64,000 nt of DNA from DSSB01 sp046346845 (GTDB lineage Bacteria; UBA10199; DSSB01), in contig JAXMHH010000002.1 in the NCBI GenBank assembly GCA_046346845.1, positions 434,001 to 498,000 on the forward strand, given 5' to 3'. Numbering within the stretch: position 1 is the first letter of the stretch; the number at the start of each line of letters is the position of its first letter. The notes below the pieces were generated by a model that was not told the origin of the DNA, ran no database searches, and saw only the letters and a list, made by a program, of their open reading frames with translations. Below, one piece after another: positions 48,372 to 56,860 of the stretch. A program made the translations under genes and the position numbers.

Positions 48372-48389
48372 TATTCCCGTTCGGGAATA
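48372..48389. promoter_or_regulatory. HipB operator palindrome 3
   Basis: TATTCCCGTTCGGGAATA, identical to operator 1, centred 49 bp from operator 2 and 31 bp before the orphan ORF at 48420, so HipB may also control that gene. Confidence 0.85.
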
Positions 48390-48419
48390 AAATTTGAGAC
48401 TGATTTTAGGGATCCGGTT

Positions 48420-48689
48420 TTGGACGATTTAATAACCTTAAATCATAAGTTCTCAATGTTGGTCTTATCTAATTTTTCATCAGATCAACTCCAATCTACA
48501 ATTAAAGAAGATAACTTTTATGTTTTAGATAAAAATCCATTCGACTTGGAGGAGCATTGGGAAAAGTGGCTCGGAGTAATTGAACACATCAGGAAGGCGG
48601 TAAGTTCCAGGCGGTGGTTGGTGGGAAAAAATGAAATCGTGGAAGTATTCTGGGAAAATTTCTCCAACCACCTAGGGCGAATGCCCTAA
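48420..48689 (+). CDS. Hypothetical island ORF
   Basis: 89 residues if read from a TTG, or 78 from the ATG at 48453. AT-rich codon use matches the island rather than the chromosome. Contains DLEEHWEKWLGVIEHIRKAV, an amphipathic, aromatic-rich helix region, but no family is recognised. It is divergent from hipBA and follows operator 3, so co-regulation is possible. It may be a fragment of a longer gene; no ribosome site is obvious. Confidence 0.4.
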   Translation: MDDLITLNHKFSMLVLSNFSSDQLQSTIKEDNFYVLDKNPFDLEEHWEKWLGVIEHIRKAVSSRRWLVGKNEIVEVFWENFSNHLGRMP

Positions 48690-48705
48690 GTAGTTGAAAA
48701 AAATA

Positions 48706-48748
48706 GTCGGGGCGACTGGATTTGAACCAGCGACTCCTTGCTCCCGAA
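48706..48748. repeat. Right attachment-site repeat within tRNA-Pro
   Basis: Exact copy of 46650-46692, embedded in the intact tRNA-Pro gene. Confidence 0.92.
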
Positions 48749-48780
48749 GCAAGTACTCTACCAGGCTGAGCTACGCCCCG
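48707..48780 (-). tRNA. tRNA-Pro (CGG anticodon)
   Basis: 74 bases on the minus strand. Acceptor CGGGGCG pairs with CGCCCCG plus discriminator A; D-arm GCTCAGCCTGGTAGAG; anticodon stem CTTGC/GCAAG with loop TTCGGGA, giving anticodon CGG for proline; T-loop GGTTCAAATCC. CCA is not encoded. It is the integration target of the hipBA island. Confidence 0.96.
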
Positions 48781-48820
48781 AATCAGGCGCCCCTGCGCTA
48801 GCGCGAAGGGGATCCTAAAT

Positions 48821-49333
48821 CTACTGATATTTCTTGAGCAGCGCCAAGGCTTTTTTCTTTTCCTTCGGTGGACGGAAGGCCTCGCCCTTGCCCGGCCGGC
48901 GTCGGGTCCGCAAGACCTCCTCGTCCGGGGCCTCCGCTTCCAAGATCTTTCCCACCTCCCGCTCGAATTCCTCTGATTTCAGCACCGATGCGCCGGCCTT
49001 CACGGCGGCCTCGAGGATCATCCGGTCCGAGCTGACCACCACCGCCGCCTCGCCCTGGGCCTGGACCATCGCGATGATCTCCTCGTCGGCCGTGTAGCCG
49101 CCGCGCGAGGCCAAGACGGTCAGGCCATGCGGGTGGCTGGACTGCAGCTCCCGCTGCAGTCCGGAATAGGCGTCGAAGACCACGCAGAGCCGCTCCCCGG
49201 TTCGGGCGCTGAATTCGCCCAGCCAGCGCAGGGCGCTGGCCTTACCCCGCGCGCCATGGCGGGCCTCCAGCTCCGCAAAGCGTCGGCTCTGGCGGATGAA
49301 ATTATAGCCATCGATGATCCAAAGTGTGGGCAT
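48821..49333 (-). CDS. NYN/PIN-fold nuclease (YacP-like)
   Basis: 170-residue protein of the NYN branch of PIN-like nucleases, related to YacP/Rae1, ribosome-associated endoribonucleases in Firmicutes. Acidic metal-binding residues are visible in WIIDGYNFIRQS, CVVFDAYSG, GYTADEEIIAMV and VVVSSDRMILEAA. The tail is Lys-rich (KEKKKALALLKKYQ), compatible with RNA binding. It lies beside tRNA-Pro. The RNA target cannot be deduced. Confidence 0.88.
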   Translation of the reverse strand: MPTLWIIDGYNFIRQSRRFAELEARHGARGKASALRWLGEFSARTGERLCVVFDAYSGLQRELQSSHPHGLTVLASRGGYTADEEIIAMVQAQGEAAVVVSSDRMILEAAVKAGASVLKSEEFEREVGKILEAEAPDEEVLRTRRRPGKGEAFRPPKEKKKALALLKKYQ

Positions 49334-49445
49334 GGAGATTAAATATTAGGCAATTGCTGCGAATGTGGGCACAAGAGCTAGTCCTATCGACCCAAAATTG
49401 TTCAAAATATCTTTCCGTTTTAATGAGTTATTCCACTTGCTTTTA

Positions 49446-49461
49446 TGGCATGAGGCTTGCT
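49446..49461 (+). promoter_or_regulatory. Sigma-54 promoter of amtB-glnK
   Basis: TGGCATGAGGCTTGCT matches TGGCAYG-N4-TTGCT completely, with GG and GC ten bases apart, 84 bases before the amtB ATG. Nitrogen-controlled sigma-54 transcription of amtB/glnK is established in Proteobacteria. Confidence 0.75.
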
Positions 49462-49544
49462 TTGCTGTCGAGCGTGCATCCCTTCGGCTCCCTCCCGGGG
49501 CCTGAGGTTTAAACCATTTATTCCATTCATAAGGAGAGCACCCG

Positions 49545-51071
49545 ATGTTTTCCTCCCAGCTGGGGCGTCGTGCCGCCCTCGTTTTCTTATTTGTACTCGT
49601 GACGGTCTCGGCCGCGGTTCGCGCGGGCGCTACGCCGTCCGAACCCGCCGCCGCTTGGACCCTCGCCCAAGCCGAGGCGTCCGCCCCCGCCGCGGTCAGC
49701 GGCGCCGCCAAGGCCGAACCCAGCCTCGAGCAGCGCATCGCCGACCTCGAGGCCTACATCAACAACACCGCCCGCGGCTCGGACGCCGCGGACAGCAAGG
49801 TGAGCTCGAAGGTCCCCGGCGCAGGTCCCGGCCACAACGCCTGGATGATGACCTCGGCGGCGCTCGTCCTGTTCATGACCTTGCCCGGACTGGCCTTGTT
49901 TTACGGCGGCTTGGTTCGCAAGAAGAACGTGCTCTCGGTCCTGGCACAATGCCTTGGCATCACCGGCCTCGTCACTCTGCTCTGGTGGGCGGTCGGCTAT
50001 AGCTTGGTCTTCTCGCCGGGCGGCCCGCTCTTGGGCAACCTCGACTTCGCCTTCCTCAAGGGGGTCGACTCCAACCCGAACACCAACTACTCCTACTGGG
50101 TCTCCCACAACGTCTTTTCGATGTACCAGATGATGTTCGCGATCATCACTCCCGGCCTGATCATCGGCGCGATTGCCGAGCGCATGAAGTTTTCGGCGAT
50201 CATGCTGTTCGTGGCCCTCTGGATGTTCGTGATCTACTTCCCCCTCGCCCACATGGTCTGGGGCATCGACGGCCTGATGAACGGGGTCTGGAACGCCAAT
50301 GCGTCGATCAAGGCCATCGATTTCGCGGGCGGGACGGTCGTTCACATGTCCTCCGGTTGGTCGGCCCTGATCCTCTGCATGATCCTCGGCAAGCGCATCG
50401 GCTTCGGCAAGGAGCATATGCCGCCGCACAGCATGGTGCTCTGCATGGTCGGCACCGGCATGCTCTGGGTGGGCTGGTACGGTTTTAACGCGGGCAGCGC
50501 GGTGGCCGCGGACGGAGTCGCCGCCAACGCCTTCATGACCACCACGGTGGCCGCGGCGGTGGGCAGCTTCGCCTGGGCCCTCGCCGAATACCTCGACCGC
50601 GGCAAGCCCAGCGTGCTGGGTTTTTGTTCCGGCGCGGTCGGCGGCCTGGTCGTCATCACGCCGGGTGCCGGCTTCGTCAACGTCGGTTCGGCCGTGATCA
50701 TCGGCATCCTGGCCGGCGTGGTTCCCTATTTCGCGGTGACCCGGCTCAAGCATTGGCTGGGCTACGACGACGCCCTCGACACCTTCGGAGTCCACGCCGT
50801 GGGCGGGACGATGGGCGCCTTCCTCACCGGGATCTTCGCCACCGCGGACGTGAACGCCAACCTGCTCACCAACCTGAAAGACGTCCTCGCGAAGAACTCG
50901 CTGTGGGTCGAGCAGCTCAAGGCGATGGGCCTAACCATCCTCATGTCGGTCTTGGGCACCGTCGTGATCGCCTACCTGATCAAGGCTACCTTGGGTCTCC
51001 GCGCCAGCCCCGAGACCGAGGTCCAGGGCCTCGACCTCTCCGAGCACGGCGAAGAGGGCTATATCTATTAA
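49545..51071 (+). CDS. amtB: Ammonium transporter AmtB
   Basis: 508-residue Amt/Rh channel for ammonium uptake, inner membrane. An unusual N-terminal extension of about 100 residues (signal-like MFSSQLGRRAALVFLFVLVT and an Ala-rich SLEQRIADLEAYINNTA segment) precedes the core. Core features: FYGGLVRKKNVLSV, the twin pore histidines in TVVHMSSGWSALIL and DTFGVHAVGGTMGAF, and a cytoplasmic tail for PII binding. An AAGGAGAG ribosome site sets the start. Followed by glnK at 54 bp and controlled by a sigma-54 site upstream. Confidence 0.97.
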   Translation: MFSSQLGRRAALVFLFVLVTVSAAVRAGATPSEPAAAWTLAQAEASAPAAVSGAAKAEPSLEQRIADLEAYINNTARGSDAADSKVSSKVPGAGPGHNAWMMTSAALVLFMTLPGLALFYGGLVRKKNVLSVLAQCLGITGLVTLLWWAVGYSLVFSPGGPLLGNLDFAFLKGVDSNPNTNYSYWVSHNVFSMYQMMFAIITPGLIIGAIAERMKFSAIMLFVALWMFVIYFPLAHMVWGIDGLMNGVWNANASIKAIDFAGGTVVHMSSGWSALILCMILGKRIGFGKEHMPPHSMVLCMVGTGMLWVGWYGFNAGSAVAADGVAANAFMTTTVAAAVGSFAWALAEYLDRGKPSVLGFCSGAVGGLVVITPGAGFVNVGSAVIIGILAGVVPYFAVTRLKHWLGYDDALDTFGVHAVGGTMGAFLTGIFATADVNANLLTNLKDVLAKNSLWVEQLKAMGLTILMSVLGTVVIAYLIKATLGLRASPETEVQGLDLSEHGEEGYIY

Positions 51072-51125
51072 CCCGGCGCGTCTTTGACGCAGCCATGACG
51101 CAAGGAATTTAAAGGAAGGAATCTC

Positions 51126-51464
51126 ATGAAAAAAGTGGAAGCCATCATCAAACCCTTCAAGCTCGACGAAGTGAAAGAGGCCCTGCAGGACGTCGGTGTC
51201 CAAGGCCTCACCGTCTCCGAGGTCAAGGGTTTTGGCCGGCAGAAGGGACACACCGAACTCTACCGCGGGGCCGAATACGTCGTCGACTTCCTGCCCAAGA
51301 TCAAGCTCGAGGTGATCGTCAACGACGCGGATGCTGCGAAGGTGGTCGAGACCATCCAAAACGCGGCGAAGACCGGCCGGATCGGCGACGGCAAGATCTT
51401 CGTGTCGACGGTCGAAAACGTGATCCGCATTCGGACCGGCGAATCGGGCGCGATCGCCATTTAA
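51126..51464 (+). CDS. glnK: Nitrogen regulatory PII protein (GlnK)
   Basis: 112 residues, full length. PII trimers sense 2-oxoglutarate, ATP/ADP and, through uridylylation, glutamine; GlnK plugs AmtB when nitrogen is sufficient. The T-loop GRQKGHTELYRGAEYVVDFL carries Tyr51, the uridylylation residue. The C-terminal signature GKIFVSTVENVIRIRTGE is intact. The name glnK rather than glnB rests on the adjacent amtB. Confidence 0.96.
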   Translation: MKKVEAIIKPFKLDEVKEALQDVGVQGLTVSEVKGFGRQKGHTELYRGAEYVVDFLPKIKLEVIVNDADAAKVVETIQNAAKTGRIGDGKIFVSTVENVIRIRTGESGAIAI

Positions 51465-51497
51465 AAATGCCGGAGAAATGCCCTTTTCCTGGGCGCC

Positions 51498-51517
51498 GGC
51501 CGCCGGGCCCGGCGGCC
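51498..51517. terminator. Palindrome after glnK
   Basis: GGCCGCCGGG followed directly by its complement gives a perfect 20-bp GC palindrome 33 bp after glnK. No T-run follows, so it may slow or end the amtB-glnK transcript, but is not a classical terminator. Confidence 0.4.
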
Positions 51518-51650
51518 AGATGCCTAGATTATGGGCAACCGTGGATAAGGTTGGTTTTTTTAACAGAGAATTCTTGACAGTCCGAAGACGTCGCATTAGC
51601 GGCCTGTCGTCGAACTATCCAGGTTCAACATAATTCAAAGGAGATCCCTT

Positions 51651-53069
51651 ATGGGAATGACCCCCAAAGACGTAGTGGAATTCGCCAAAAAGAACGGCGC
51701 CGTCATGGTCGACCTGAAATTCATCGACTACCCCGGCGTGTGGCAACATCTCAGCATTCCGATCAGCGAGTTTGACGAAGGTTTCTTCGAGCGCGGCCAA
51801 GGCTTCGACGGATCCAGCATCCGCGGCTGGCAACCCATCCACGCCTCCGACATGCTGCTCGTCGCCGATCCCACCACGGCGGTCATGGATCCCATCATGG
51901 CTCATCCCACGCTGAGCTTGATCTGCAACATCTACGACCCGATCACCCGCGAGCCCTACACCCGCGACCCGCGCCACGTCGCCCAAAAGGCCGAGGCCTT
52001 CCTGAAGTCCTCCGGCGTCGGCGATATCGCCTACTTTGGTCCCGAGGCCGAATTCTTCATCTTCGACGACGTGCGTTTCAGCCAGAGCTCCAACGAGGCC
52101 TTCTACGCCGTTGACTCGGTCGAAGGCATCTGGAACACCGGCCGCGACGAGGGCCCCAACCTGGGCTACAAGCCGCGCCATAAAGAGGGCTACTTCCCTG
52201 CGCCCCCGACCGACAGCCTGATGGACCTCCGCACCGAGATCTGCCTGACCCTCGAGAAGGTCGGCATCCGCGTCGAGGCCCAGCATCACGAAGTCGCCAC
52301 CGGTGGCCAATGCGAGATCGACATGCGCTTCGACAGCCTCACTCGGATGGCCGATAAGCTCATGTGGTTCAAGTACATCATCAAGAACGTCGCGGTGAAG
52401 CACGGCCGCACGGTCACCTTCATGCCGAAGCCCCTGTTCGGCGACAACGGCTCGGGCATGCACTGCCACCAGTCGATCTGGAAGGGCGAGAACAACCTGT
52501 TCGCCGGCGACAAGTACGGCGGTCTCTCGGACATGGGCCTCAACTACATCGGCGGCATCCTGAAGCATGCCCCGGCCACCTGCGCCTTCACCAACCCCAC
52601 CACCAACAGCTATCGCCGTCTGGTGCCGGGTTTCGAGGCGCCGGTCAACCTGGCCTACTCCAGCCGCAACCGCTCGGCCGCGATCCGTATCCCGATGCTC
52701 TCGACTTCGCCGAAGGCGAAGCGCATCGAGTTCCGGACCCCCGATCCTTCCTGCAACGCCTACCTGGCCTTCGCCGCCATGCTGATGGCGGGCCTGGACG
52801 GCGTCGAGAAGAAGATGGATCCGGGCCAGCCGCTCAACAAGAACATCTACGCGCTGAGCCCCGAGGAGCTGAAGGACATCCCCAGCGTCCCCGGCTCGCT
52901 CGAGGAATCGATCAACAACCTCAAGAAGGACAACGCCTTCTTGAAGAAGGGCGACGTCTTCACCCAAGATGCGCTCGACATGTGGATCGAGTACAAGACC
53001 GACCAGGAGATCAACCCGGTCAAGCTGCGTCCGGTCCCCTACGAGTTCGCGCTGTACTACGACATTTAG
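51651..53069 (+). CDS. glnA: Glutamine synthetase type I
   Basis: 472 residues, standard GSI length; forms ammonia plus glutamate plus ATP into glutamine as a dodecamer. Visible: FDGSSIRGWQPIHASDMLL, EAEFFIFDDV, the GSGMHCHQSIW ATP-site block, NRSAAIRIP and the late EFRTPDPSCN. The adenylylation tyrosine is present (Tyr400 in KNIYALSPEEL), so it is probably controlled by GlnE-type adenylylation. An AAAGGAGA ribosome site precedes the ATG. A TTGACA at 51574 lacks a good -10, so the promoter is uncertain. It ends at a strong terminator. Confidence 0.98.
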   Translation: MGMTPKDVVEFAKKNGAVMVDLKFIDYPGVWQHLSIPISEFDEGFFERGQGFDGSSIRGWQPIHASDMLLVADPTTAVMDPIMAHPTLSLICNIYDPITREPYTRDPRHVAQKAEAFLKSSGVGDIAYFGPEAEFFIFDDVRFSQSSNEAFYAVDSVEGIWNTGRDEGPNLGYKPRHKEGYFPAPPTDSLMDLRTEICLTLEKVGIRVEAQHHEVATGGQCEIDMRFDSLTRMADKLMWFKYIIKNVAVKHGRTVTFMPKPLFGDNGSGMHCHQSIWKGENNLFAGDKYGGLSDMGLNYIGGILKHAPATCAFTNPTTNSYRRLVPGFEAPVNLAYSSRNRSAAIRIPMLSTSPKAKRIEFRTPDPSCNAYLAFAAMLMAGLDGVEKKMDPGQPLNKNIYALSPEELKDIPSVPGSLEESINNLKKDNAFLKKGDVFTQDALDMWIEYKTDQEINPVKLRPVPYEFALYYDI

Positions 53070-53107
53070 TGGTCGCGGCCGCCAGGCGCGGCCCACCGCA
53101 AGAAATT

Positions 53108-53144
53108 TCCCCGGTTCCGCCGCTGGCGGACCGGGGATTTTTTT
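53108..53144 (+). terminator. Intrinsic terminator of glnA
   Basis: TCCCCGGTTCCGCC and GGCGGACCGGGGA form a long GC-rich stem with a GCT-type loop, followed by TTTTTTT, 38 bp after the glnA stop. Confidence 0.93.
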
Positions 53145-53278
53145 ATGCGGTGGCCGTAAGGATCTCGGACTTCGGAGAGATCGGTTCCGATGGGTGGTGA
53201 GGGCTCGTCCCTCCGAGGGGAGAGCGGCGTTCCGAAACACTTAGCTTCGTCGTCGGCTCGAGAGCTTCGCCTTCGCGC

Positions 53279-54487
53279 TCAAAGCAGGAAAAAGGGCGGC
53301 AAGGGAGGGAAATCGGAAGGCAGCAAGACGTCGGCTTCCGTGGTGGCAGGCAGGAAGGCCTCGCCGCTGGTGTCGATTCCCAAGTCGATGCAGATCCCTT
53401 GTTCCACTTCGCTGGCGGTCGTGATGCGGGCACAGGTGGTGGGCAAGACCGTCTCGACTTCGGTGTTGGGGTTCTTGTCGAAAAAGGAGCCGCTCCAGAA
53501 ATTCTGGTCGTCGCGAAACCTGCCGATGTACTTCTGGCTCGAAATCAGGTCCCGATCACCACCCATGGCCTTCGTTTCGATGCCGTCGAAGGTGCTCTTG
53601 ACCGTCTTCTCGAGATAATTTTCTCCCGTGGTGGTGGTTTTGCCCAGCTGCACCACCGAGTTGTCGAGGCGGTTGGAAAACAACAAGGTGCCGTCGCTCT
53701 GCGTAAAATCGTTCAACAAGAAGACCTGGGTCGATAGATTATGCTCGTTTTGCGGGTCGCGATGGTTGTAAACGACGCCGATCAGGAAGCGTTCGAAGAG
53801 ATTCACGTCGGGAACGTCGAAAACATTGATGCGAAAGCTTCCCGCCCCCGGATTTTCCTCATTGCCGGGGGTGGCGGGGTCGTCTTTCAGCGGAAGTTGG
53901 GTGAAGAAACCGGCCATCATCGGGACGAAGGGTTGGTCCGGTGCCATTTGCCGCCATACGCGAAACCCGACCGGTTTCAGATCGGCGAGTGGGGCGGCCT
54001 TGGGGCAAGCATCCAACTGGCAGCCCACGGGACAGGTGCAGCCGGTGAAGCCGTCATCGACCCCGTCGCCGTTGAAGTCGTAATCGGAAAAATCGAATTT
54101 AAAGGTTTGAGGCAGCGCATCCGGATCCTGAAAAGTGCCCTGGAAGGTTCGCACTTGGGGGCTTACCGGGATATCGATCGCATTGAAAGGGGTAAGCAGA
54201 CCAGACAAAACATCTTCGTTGAGCGACCGCGCGACATCCGGACCGATGGGTATGATGTTGGCGAGGGTAAACTGAGCGGTCTGAATTTTCTCCGCAAGGA
54301 ATTTTTGGGTGGGCCCGCTGCTGGCGGTACTCACTTCGGAGACATCGATAGCGACATCCTTGGGAATGTTGACGACCGAGGGAATTTCCACGAGCGGCGC
54401 GGGGTTGGTTGCGCTGCCGCTGCAAGCCAACAGGCCCCATATCAGAATTCCGGGTAATATTTTACTTACCTTGCGAAGGCAACCCAT
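53279..54487 (-). CDS. Lipoprotein of unknown function
   Basis: 402 residues from the ATG at 54487 (a TTG lies just before). Lipobox-like GLLACS near residue 22 predicts lipidation. The mature protein is beta-rich, with an acidic Asn/Asp loop (DYDFNGDGVDDGF) resembling calcium-binding repeats and a clustered CTCPVGCQLDAC. No family is recognised. Neighbouring divergent gene 54577 also encodes a secreted, Asp- and Cys-rich protein, so the pair may share a promoter region and an envelope role. Confidence 0.7.
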   Translation of the reverse strand: MGCLRKVSKILPGILIWGLLACSGSATNPAPLVEIPSVVNIPKDVAIDVSEVSTASSGPTQKFLAEKIQTAQFTLANIIPIGPDVARSLNEDVLSGLLTPFNAIDIPVSPQVRTFQGTFQDPDALPQTFKFDFSDYDFNGDGVDDGFTGCTCPVGCQLDACPKAAPLADLKPVGFRVWRQMAPDQPFVPMMAGFFTQLPLKDDPATPGNEENPGAGSFRINVFDVPDVNLFERFLIGVVYNHRDPQNEHNLSTQVFLLNDFTQSDGTLLFSNRLDNSVVQLGKTTTTGENYLEKTVKSTFDGIETKAMGGDRDLISSQKYIGRFRDDQNFWSGSFFDKNPNTEVETVLPTTCARITTASEVEQGICIDLGIDTSGEAFLPATTEADVLLPSDFPPLPPFFLL

Positions 54488-54576
54488 CAAAGTACCTTAT
54501 CCATTGCCAGCTTTTCACCGCTCTCCTACAATGGAGCTTCCGAGGAATTGTAAGCTATAGTGGTCGGGTAACAACA

Positions 54577-55215
54577 ATGAAAAAAAACCTGTTGCGTCGT
54601 ATCCTGGCGATGACAATCGTGTTTATCCCCCTGCTCTTTGGAGGAAGTCTTCAGGGCTCCAACGGCGCTCAGGTTTCGGGAGGCGCCTGCTCCAAGCAAT
54701 CGAATGTACCGCCCAGCGACATCGATAGCGATGGAATCCCGGATGAATTAGACAATTGCCCCGGCGATTATAATCCCAATCAAAACGACAGCGATGGAAA
54801 CGGTGTTGGAGAAATTTGCGAAGCCTTCGAGCCCTTTGATGGCCAGATCACTTGCGAGTTGCCTGCCTGCGATAGCGCTGAGGAATGCCAGGATGCCCTC
54901 GACGACCTATGTCCCCAAGACGCGATCGAGTTGAATTTTTTGGGGCTGGCATTGAATTGCTGTGACCGGGCCTGCGCGGTGACGAATCCCGAATCAGAAA
55001 TTCTTTGTCCGGCGGACTCTTGTCCCGAACCTTTTGTTCATTGTTCCAGCGACGAGGATTGCTCCTCCGAGGGTTTGGGGCCATGCGTCGAGGGTTGTTG
55101 CATGGGGTTCGTTGAGGAACCGGCTCCTTGCGAGTGCGTCTGTCCTGTCGACGATCCCGGATGCGTCTGTCCGCCTTGTGAGGAGCCGGGTGGCGAACCC
55201 CCACCGCCGCCCTGA
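54577..55215 (+). CDS. Secreted cysteine-rich protein with thrombospondin type 3-like repeat
   Basis: 212 residues. Signal peptide (RRILAMTIVFIPLLFGGSLQ) followed by a thrombospondin type 3-like calcium-binding segment (DIDSDGIPDELDNCPGDYNP, then NDSDGNGVGEICE). The remaining part contains about twenty cysteines in tight clusters (NCCDRACAV, DEDCSSEGLGPCVEGCC, CECVCPVDDPGCVCPPC) and a Pro-rich end. Likely a disulfide-stabilised exported protein; no enzymatic motif. The start is the ATG that opens the signal peptide; the frame runs further upstream. Confidence 0.75.
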   Translation: MKKNLLRRILAMTIVFIPLLFGGSLQGSNGAQVSGGACSKQSNVPPSDIDSDGIPDELDNCPGDYNPNQNDSDGNGVGEICEAFEPFDGQITCELPACDSAEECQDALDDLCPQDAIELNFLGLALNCCDRACAVTNPESEILCPADSCPEPFVHCSSDEDCSSEGLGPCVEGCCMGFVEEPAPCECVCPVDDPGCVCPPCEEPGGEPPPPP

Positions 55216-55293
55216 GCCCGCTACTACCCTTCCGAAAATAATCCATGACCTACCCGAGCCGCCTCGCTAAAATATGCTTCGGGGGAGGGGGCG

Positions 55294-56823
55294 ATGCGCC
55301 TTAAAGAGATCGGTTTAGCAAAATCATCCTTGAAACACGTCGCCAAGCCCTATGGCATCACCACGGCCGTGGCGGGTTTTATCAGCGATTTCATCAAGCC
55401 CGGCTTTAATACCCCTCCTTACCTGCTCGTGGTCGCAGCGCTTGGCTTTGTCGCCACGCTGGTATTGTTCCGCAAGCGCGCCAAAGCGGAGGGCCTGGAA
55501 TCCACCTTCAATTCGAAGCTCGGCGGCTGGCTCACCTTTTTCTCGCTTTCCATGGTGACCTGGGGCGCCATCACCTTGATCTTTACGGCGACTCCCGAGA
55601 AGGGGGTGACGGCCACGGTGATCCCGGGCGTCGCCGATTTGCAAGCGCGGCTCTTGAAGATCGGCGAGGACGTGACCGAGATCAAGGGCACCGTCGGACG
55701 CATCGAGGAGAAGATCGATCAGCTGTCCAAATCCGGCACGGTGATTCCCCACCCCCAGACGCCCGAGGAATACTTCGTGAATGCCCGCTTCTACGAGGTA
55801 AAGGGCAATACCGGCGAGGCCTTGAAGGCCTATGAAAAATTTTTGGAATTAAAGCCCGATTACGCCGACGTCCACGCGGCCTACCAAACCCTGATGAACA
55901 ACACCCAGGGCCTCGAGGCCACTCGTCAGGTCTATAACTCCTTGCAGATTCGATACCCCAACGATCCCATCGTGGCGCTGATGGCCATTCGCCTGTTCCC
56001 GGACCGGAACGAGCGCCTCGAAAAGCTCCGGGCCTTGGCGGCCAAATACCCGGTTTTGGGTCCGGTGCAATTCGAGTTGGCCCAGGAATACCTGAGCCCG
56101 GGACCAGGGAACGTGACGATCGGAGAGATGAAGAGCGCCAAGACCGCCTTCGAGCAATTGAAAAAGGCGGAGGAGGCGGGCGGGCTGAAAGGCTATTACC
56201 TCGATAAAGTGGCACTGGAGAAGGTCTACCAGAAGCGGGACGAATTCGAAAAAATGTCGACCGCCTTTTACGGCTCGATGATGGCAAAACCCATCGTGAT
56301 GAGCGTCGAGATCCTGCCGGAATTGGTGAGTCTCAACATCGCGCCCCAAGAACCTAAGGTCCAAAAGATCTATTATTCCATCGACGCCCCCAACCCCACG
56401 ATCGACACCGGGGTCTCGCCTTATTTGAAGGACCCCGCGACGGGTGCGGGCATGCCCAACACCCAGGTGACGGGCAAAATCGCCACGGGCAAGCACGTTC
56501 TCTACGCGAAATACGTGAACGCCCAAGGCAAGGAGAGCCCCGTGTCCAGCTTTCCCTTCGAGGTGCCGCCGATCCAGGCCCAGGCCCAACCCGATCCCGG
56601 TGTCTTGGGGGATCCCCGGCAAAATTTCACGGTGATTTTTCAGAGCATCGACGGCAAAAGCTACGAGTACTTCTACAGCCTCGACCAACCGAACCTCGAC
56701 CAGCGCACCAAAGGACCGAGCGTGGCCTTAACGGGACTGGGCCCTGGCGACCACGAGCTGCATTACTACGGCGTCGCCGACGGTCAGAAGACCGAGGTGT
56801 ACAAGCTGAAACTATCGCAATAG
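55294..56823 (+). CDS. Membrane-anchored TPR protein
   Basis: 509 residues, function unknown. Two transmembrane segments near the N-terminus (YLLVVAALGFVATLVLF and WLTFFSLSMVTWGAITLIFT), then a short coiled-coil (VTEIKGTVGRIEEKIDQLSK), TPR-like repeats (ARFYEVKGNTGEALKAYEKF) and two C-terminal beta domains with a similar core (KIYYSIDAPNPTIDTG and EYFYSLDQPNLDQRTKGP), apparently a duplicated Ig-like unit. The repeats would face the periplasm. A GGGGGAGG site precedes the ATG. It stands 37 bp before radA. Confidence 0.7.
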   Translation: MRLKEIGLAKSSLKHVAKPYGITTAVAGFISDFIKPGFNTPPYLLVVAALGFVATLVLFRKRAKAEGLESTFNSKLGGWLTFFSLSMVTWGAITLIFTATPEKGVTATVIPGVADLQARLLKIGEDVTEIKGTVGRIEEKIDQLSKSGTVIPHPQTPEEYFVNARFYEVKGNTGEALKAYEKFLELKPDYADVHAAYQTLMNNTQGLEATRQVYNSLQIRYPNDPIVALMAIRLFPDRNERLEKLRALAAKYPVLGPVQFELAQEYLSPGPGNVTIGEMKSAKTAFEQLKKAEEAGGLKGYYLDKVALEKVYQKRDEFEKMSTAFYGSMMAKPIVMSVEILPELVSLNIAPQEPKVQKIYYSIDAPNPTIDTGVSPYLKDPATGAGMPNTQVTGKIATGKHVLYAKYVNAQGKESPVSSFPFEVPPIQAQAQPDPGVLGDPRQNFTVIFQSIDGKSYEYFYSLDQPNLDQRTKGPSVALTGLGPGDHELHYYGVADGQKTEVYKLKLSQ

Positions 56824-56860
56824 TTTGATTCCTGACCCGCGATTCTGCTAATCCCTCGCC

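Larger units (their letters stand above)
46650..48748. mobile_element. Small genomic island at tRNA-Pro carrying hipBA
   Basis: Bounded by 43-bp identical direct repeats, one of which is the 3' part of the intact tRNA-Pro gene: the classical result of site-specific integration into a tRNA. The contents are visibly AT-richer than the surroundings (hipA, hipB, an orphan ORF). No integrase gene remains, so it is a decayed island or one mobilised in trans. The 46693-46806 stretch repeats TGGGTCAA twice, possibly recombinase arm sites. Confidence 0.8.

Noticed and set aside
51574..51602. TTGACA as a sigma-70 promoter of glnA
   Set aside because: No acceptable -10 box lies 16-18 bases downstream, and no GG-N10-GC alternative was found, so no promoter was called.
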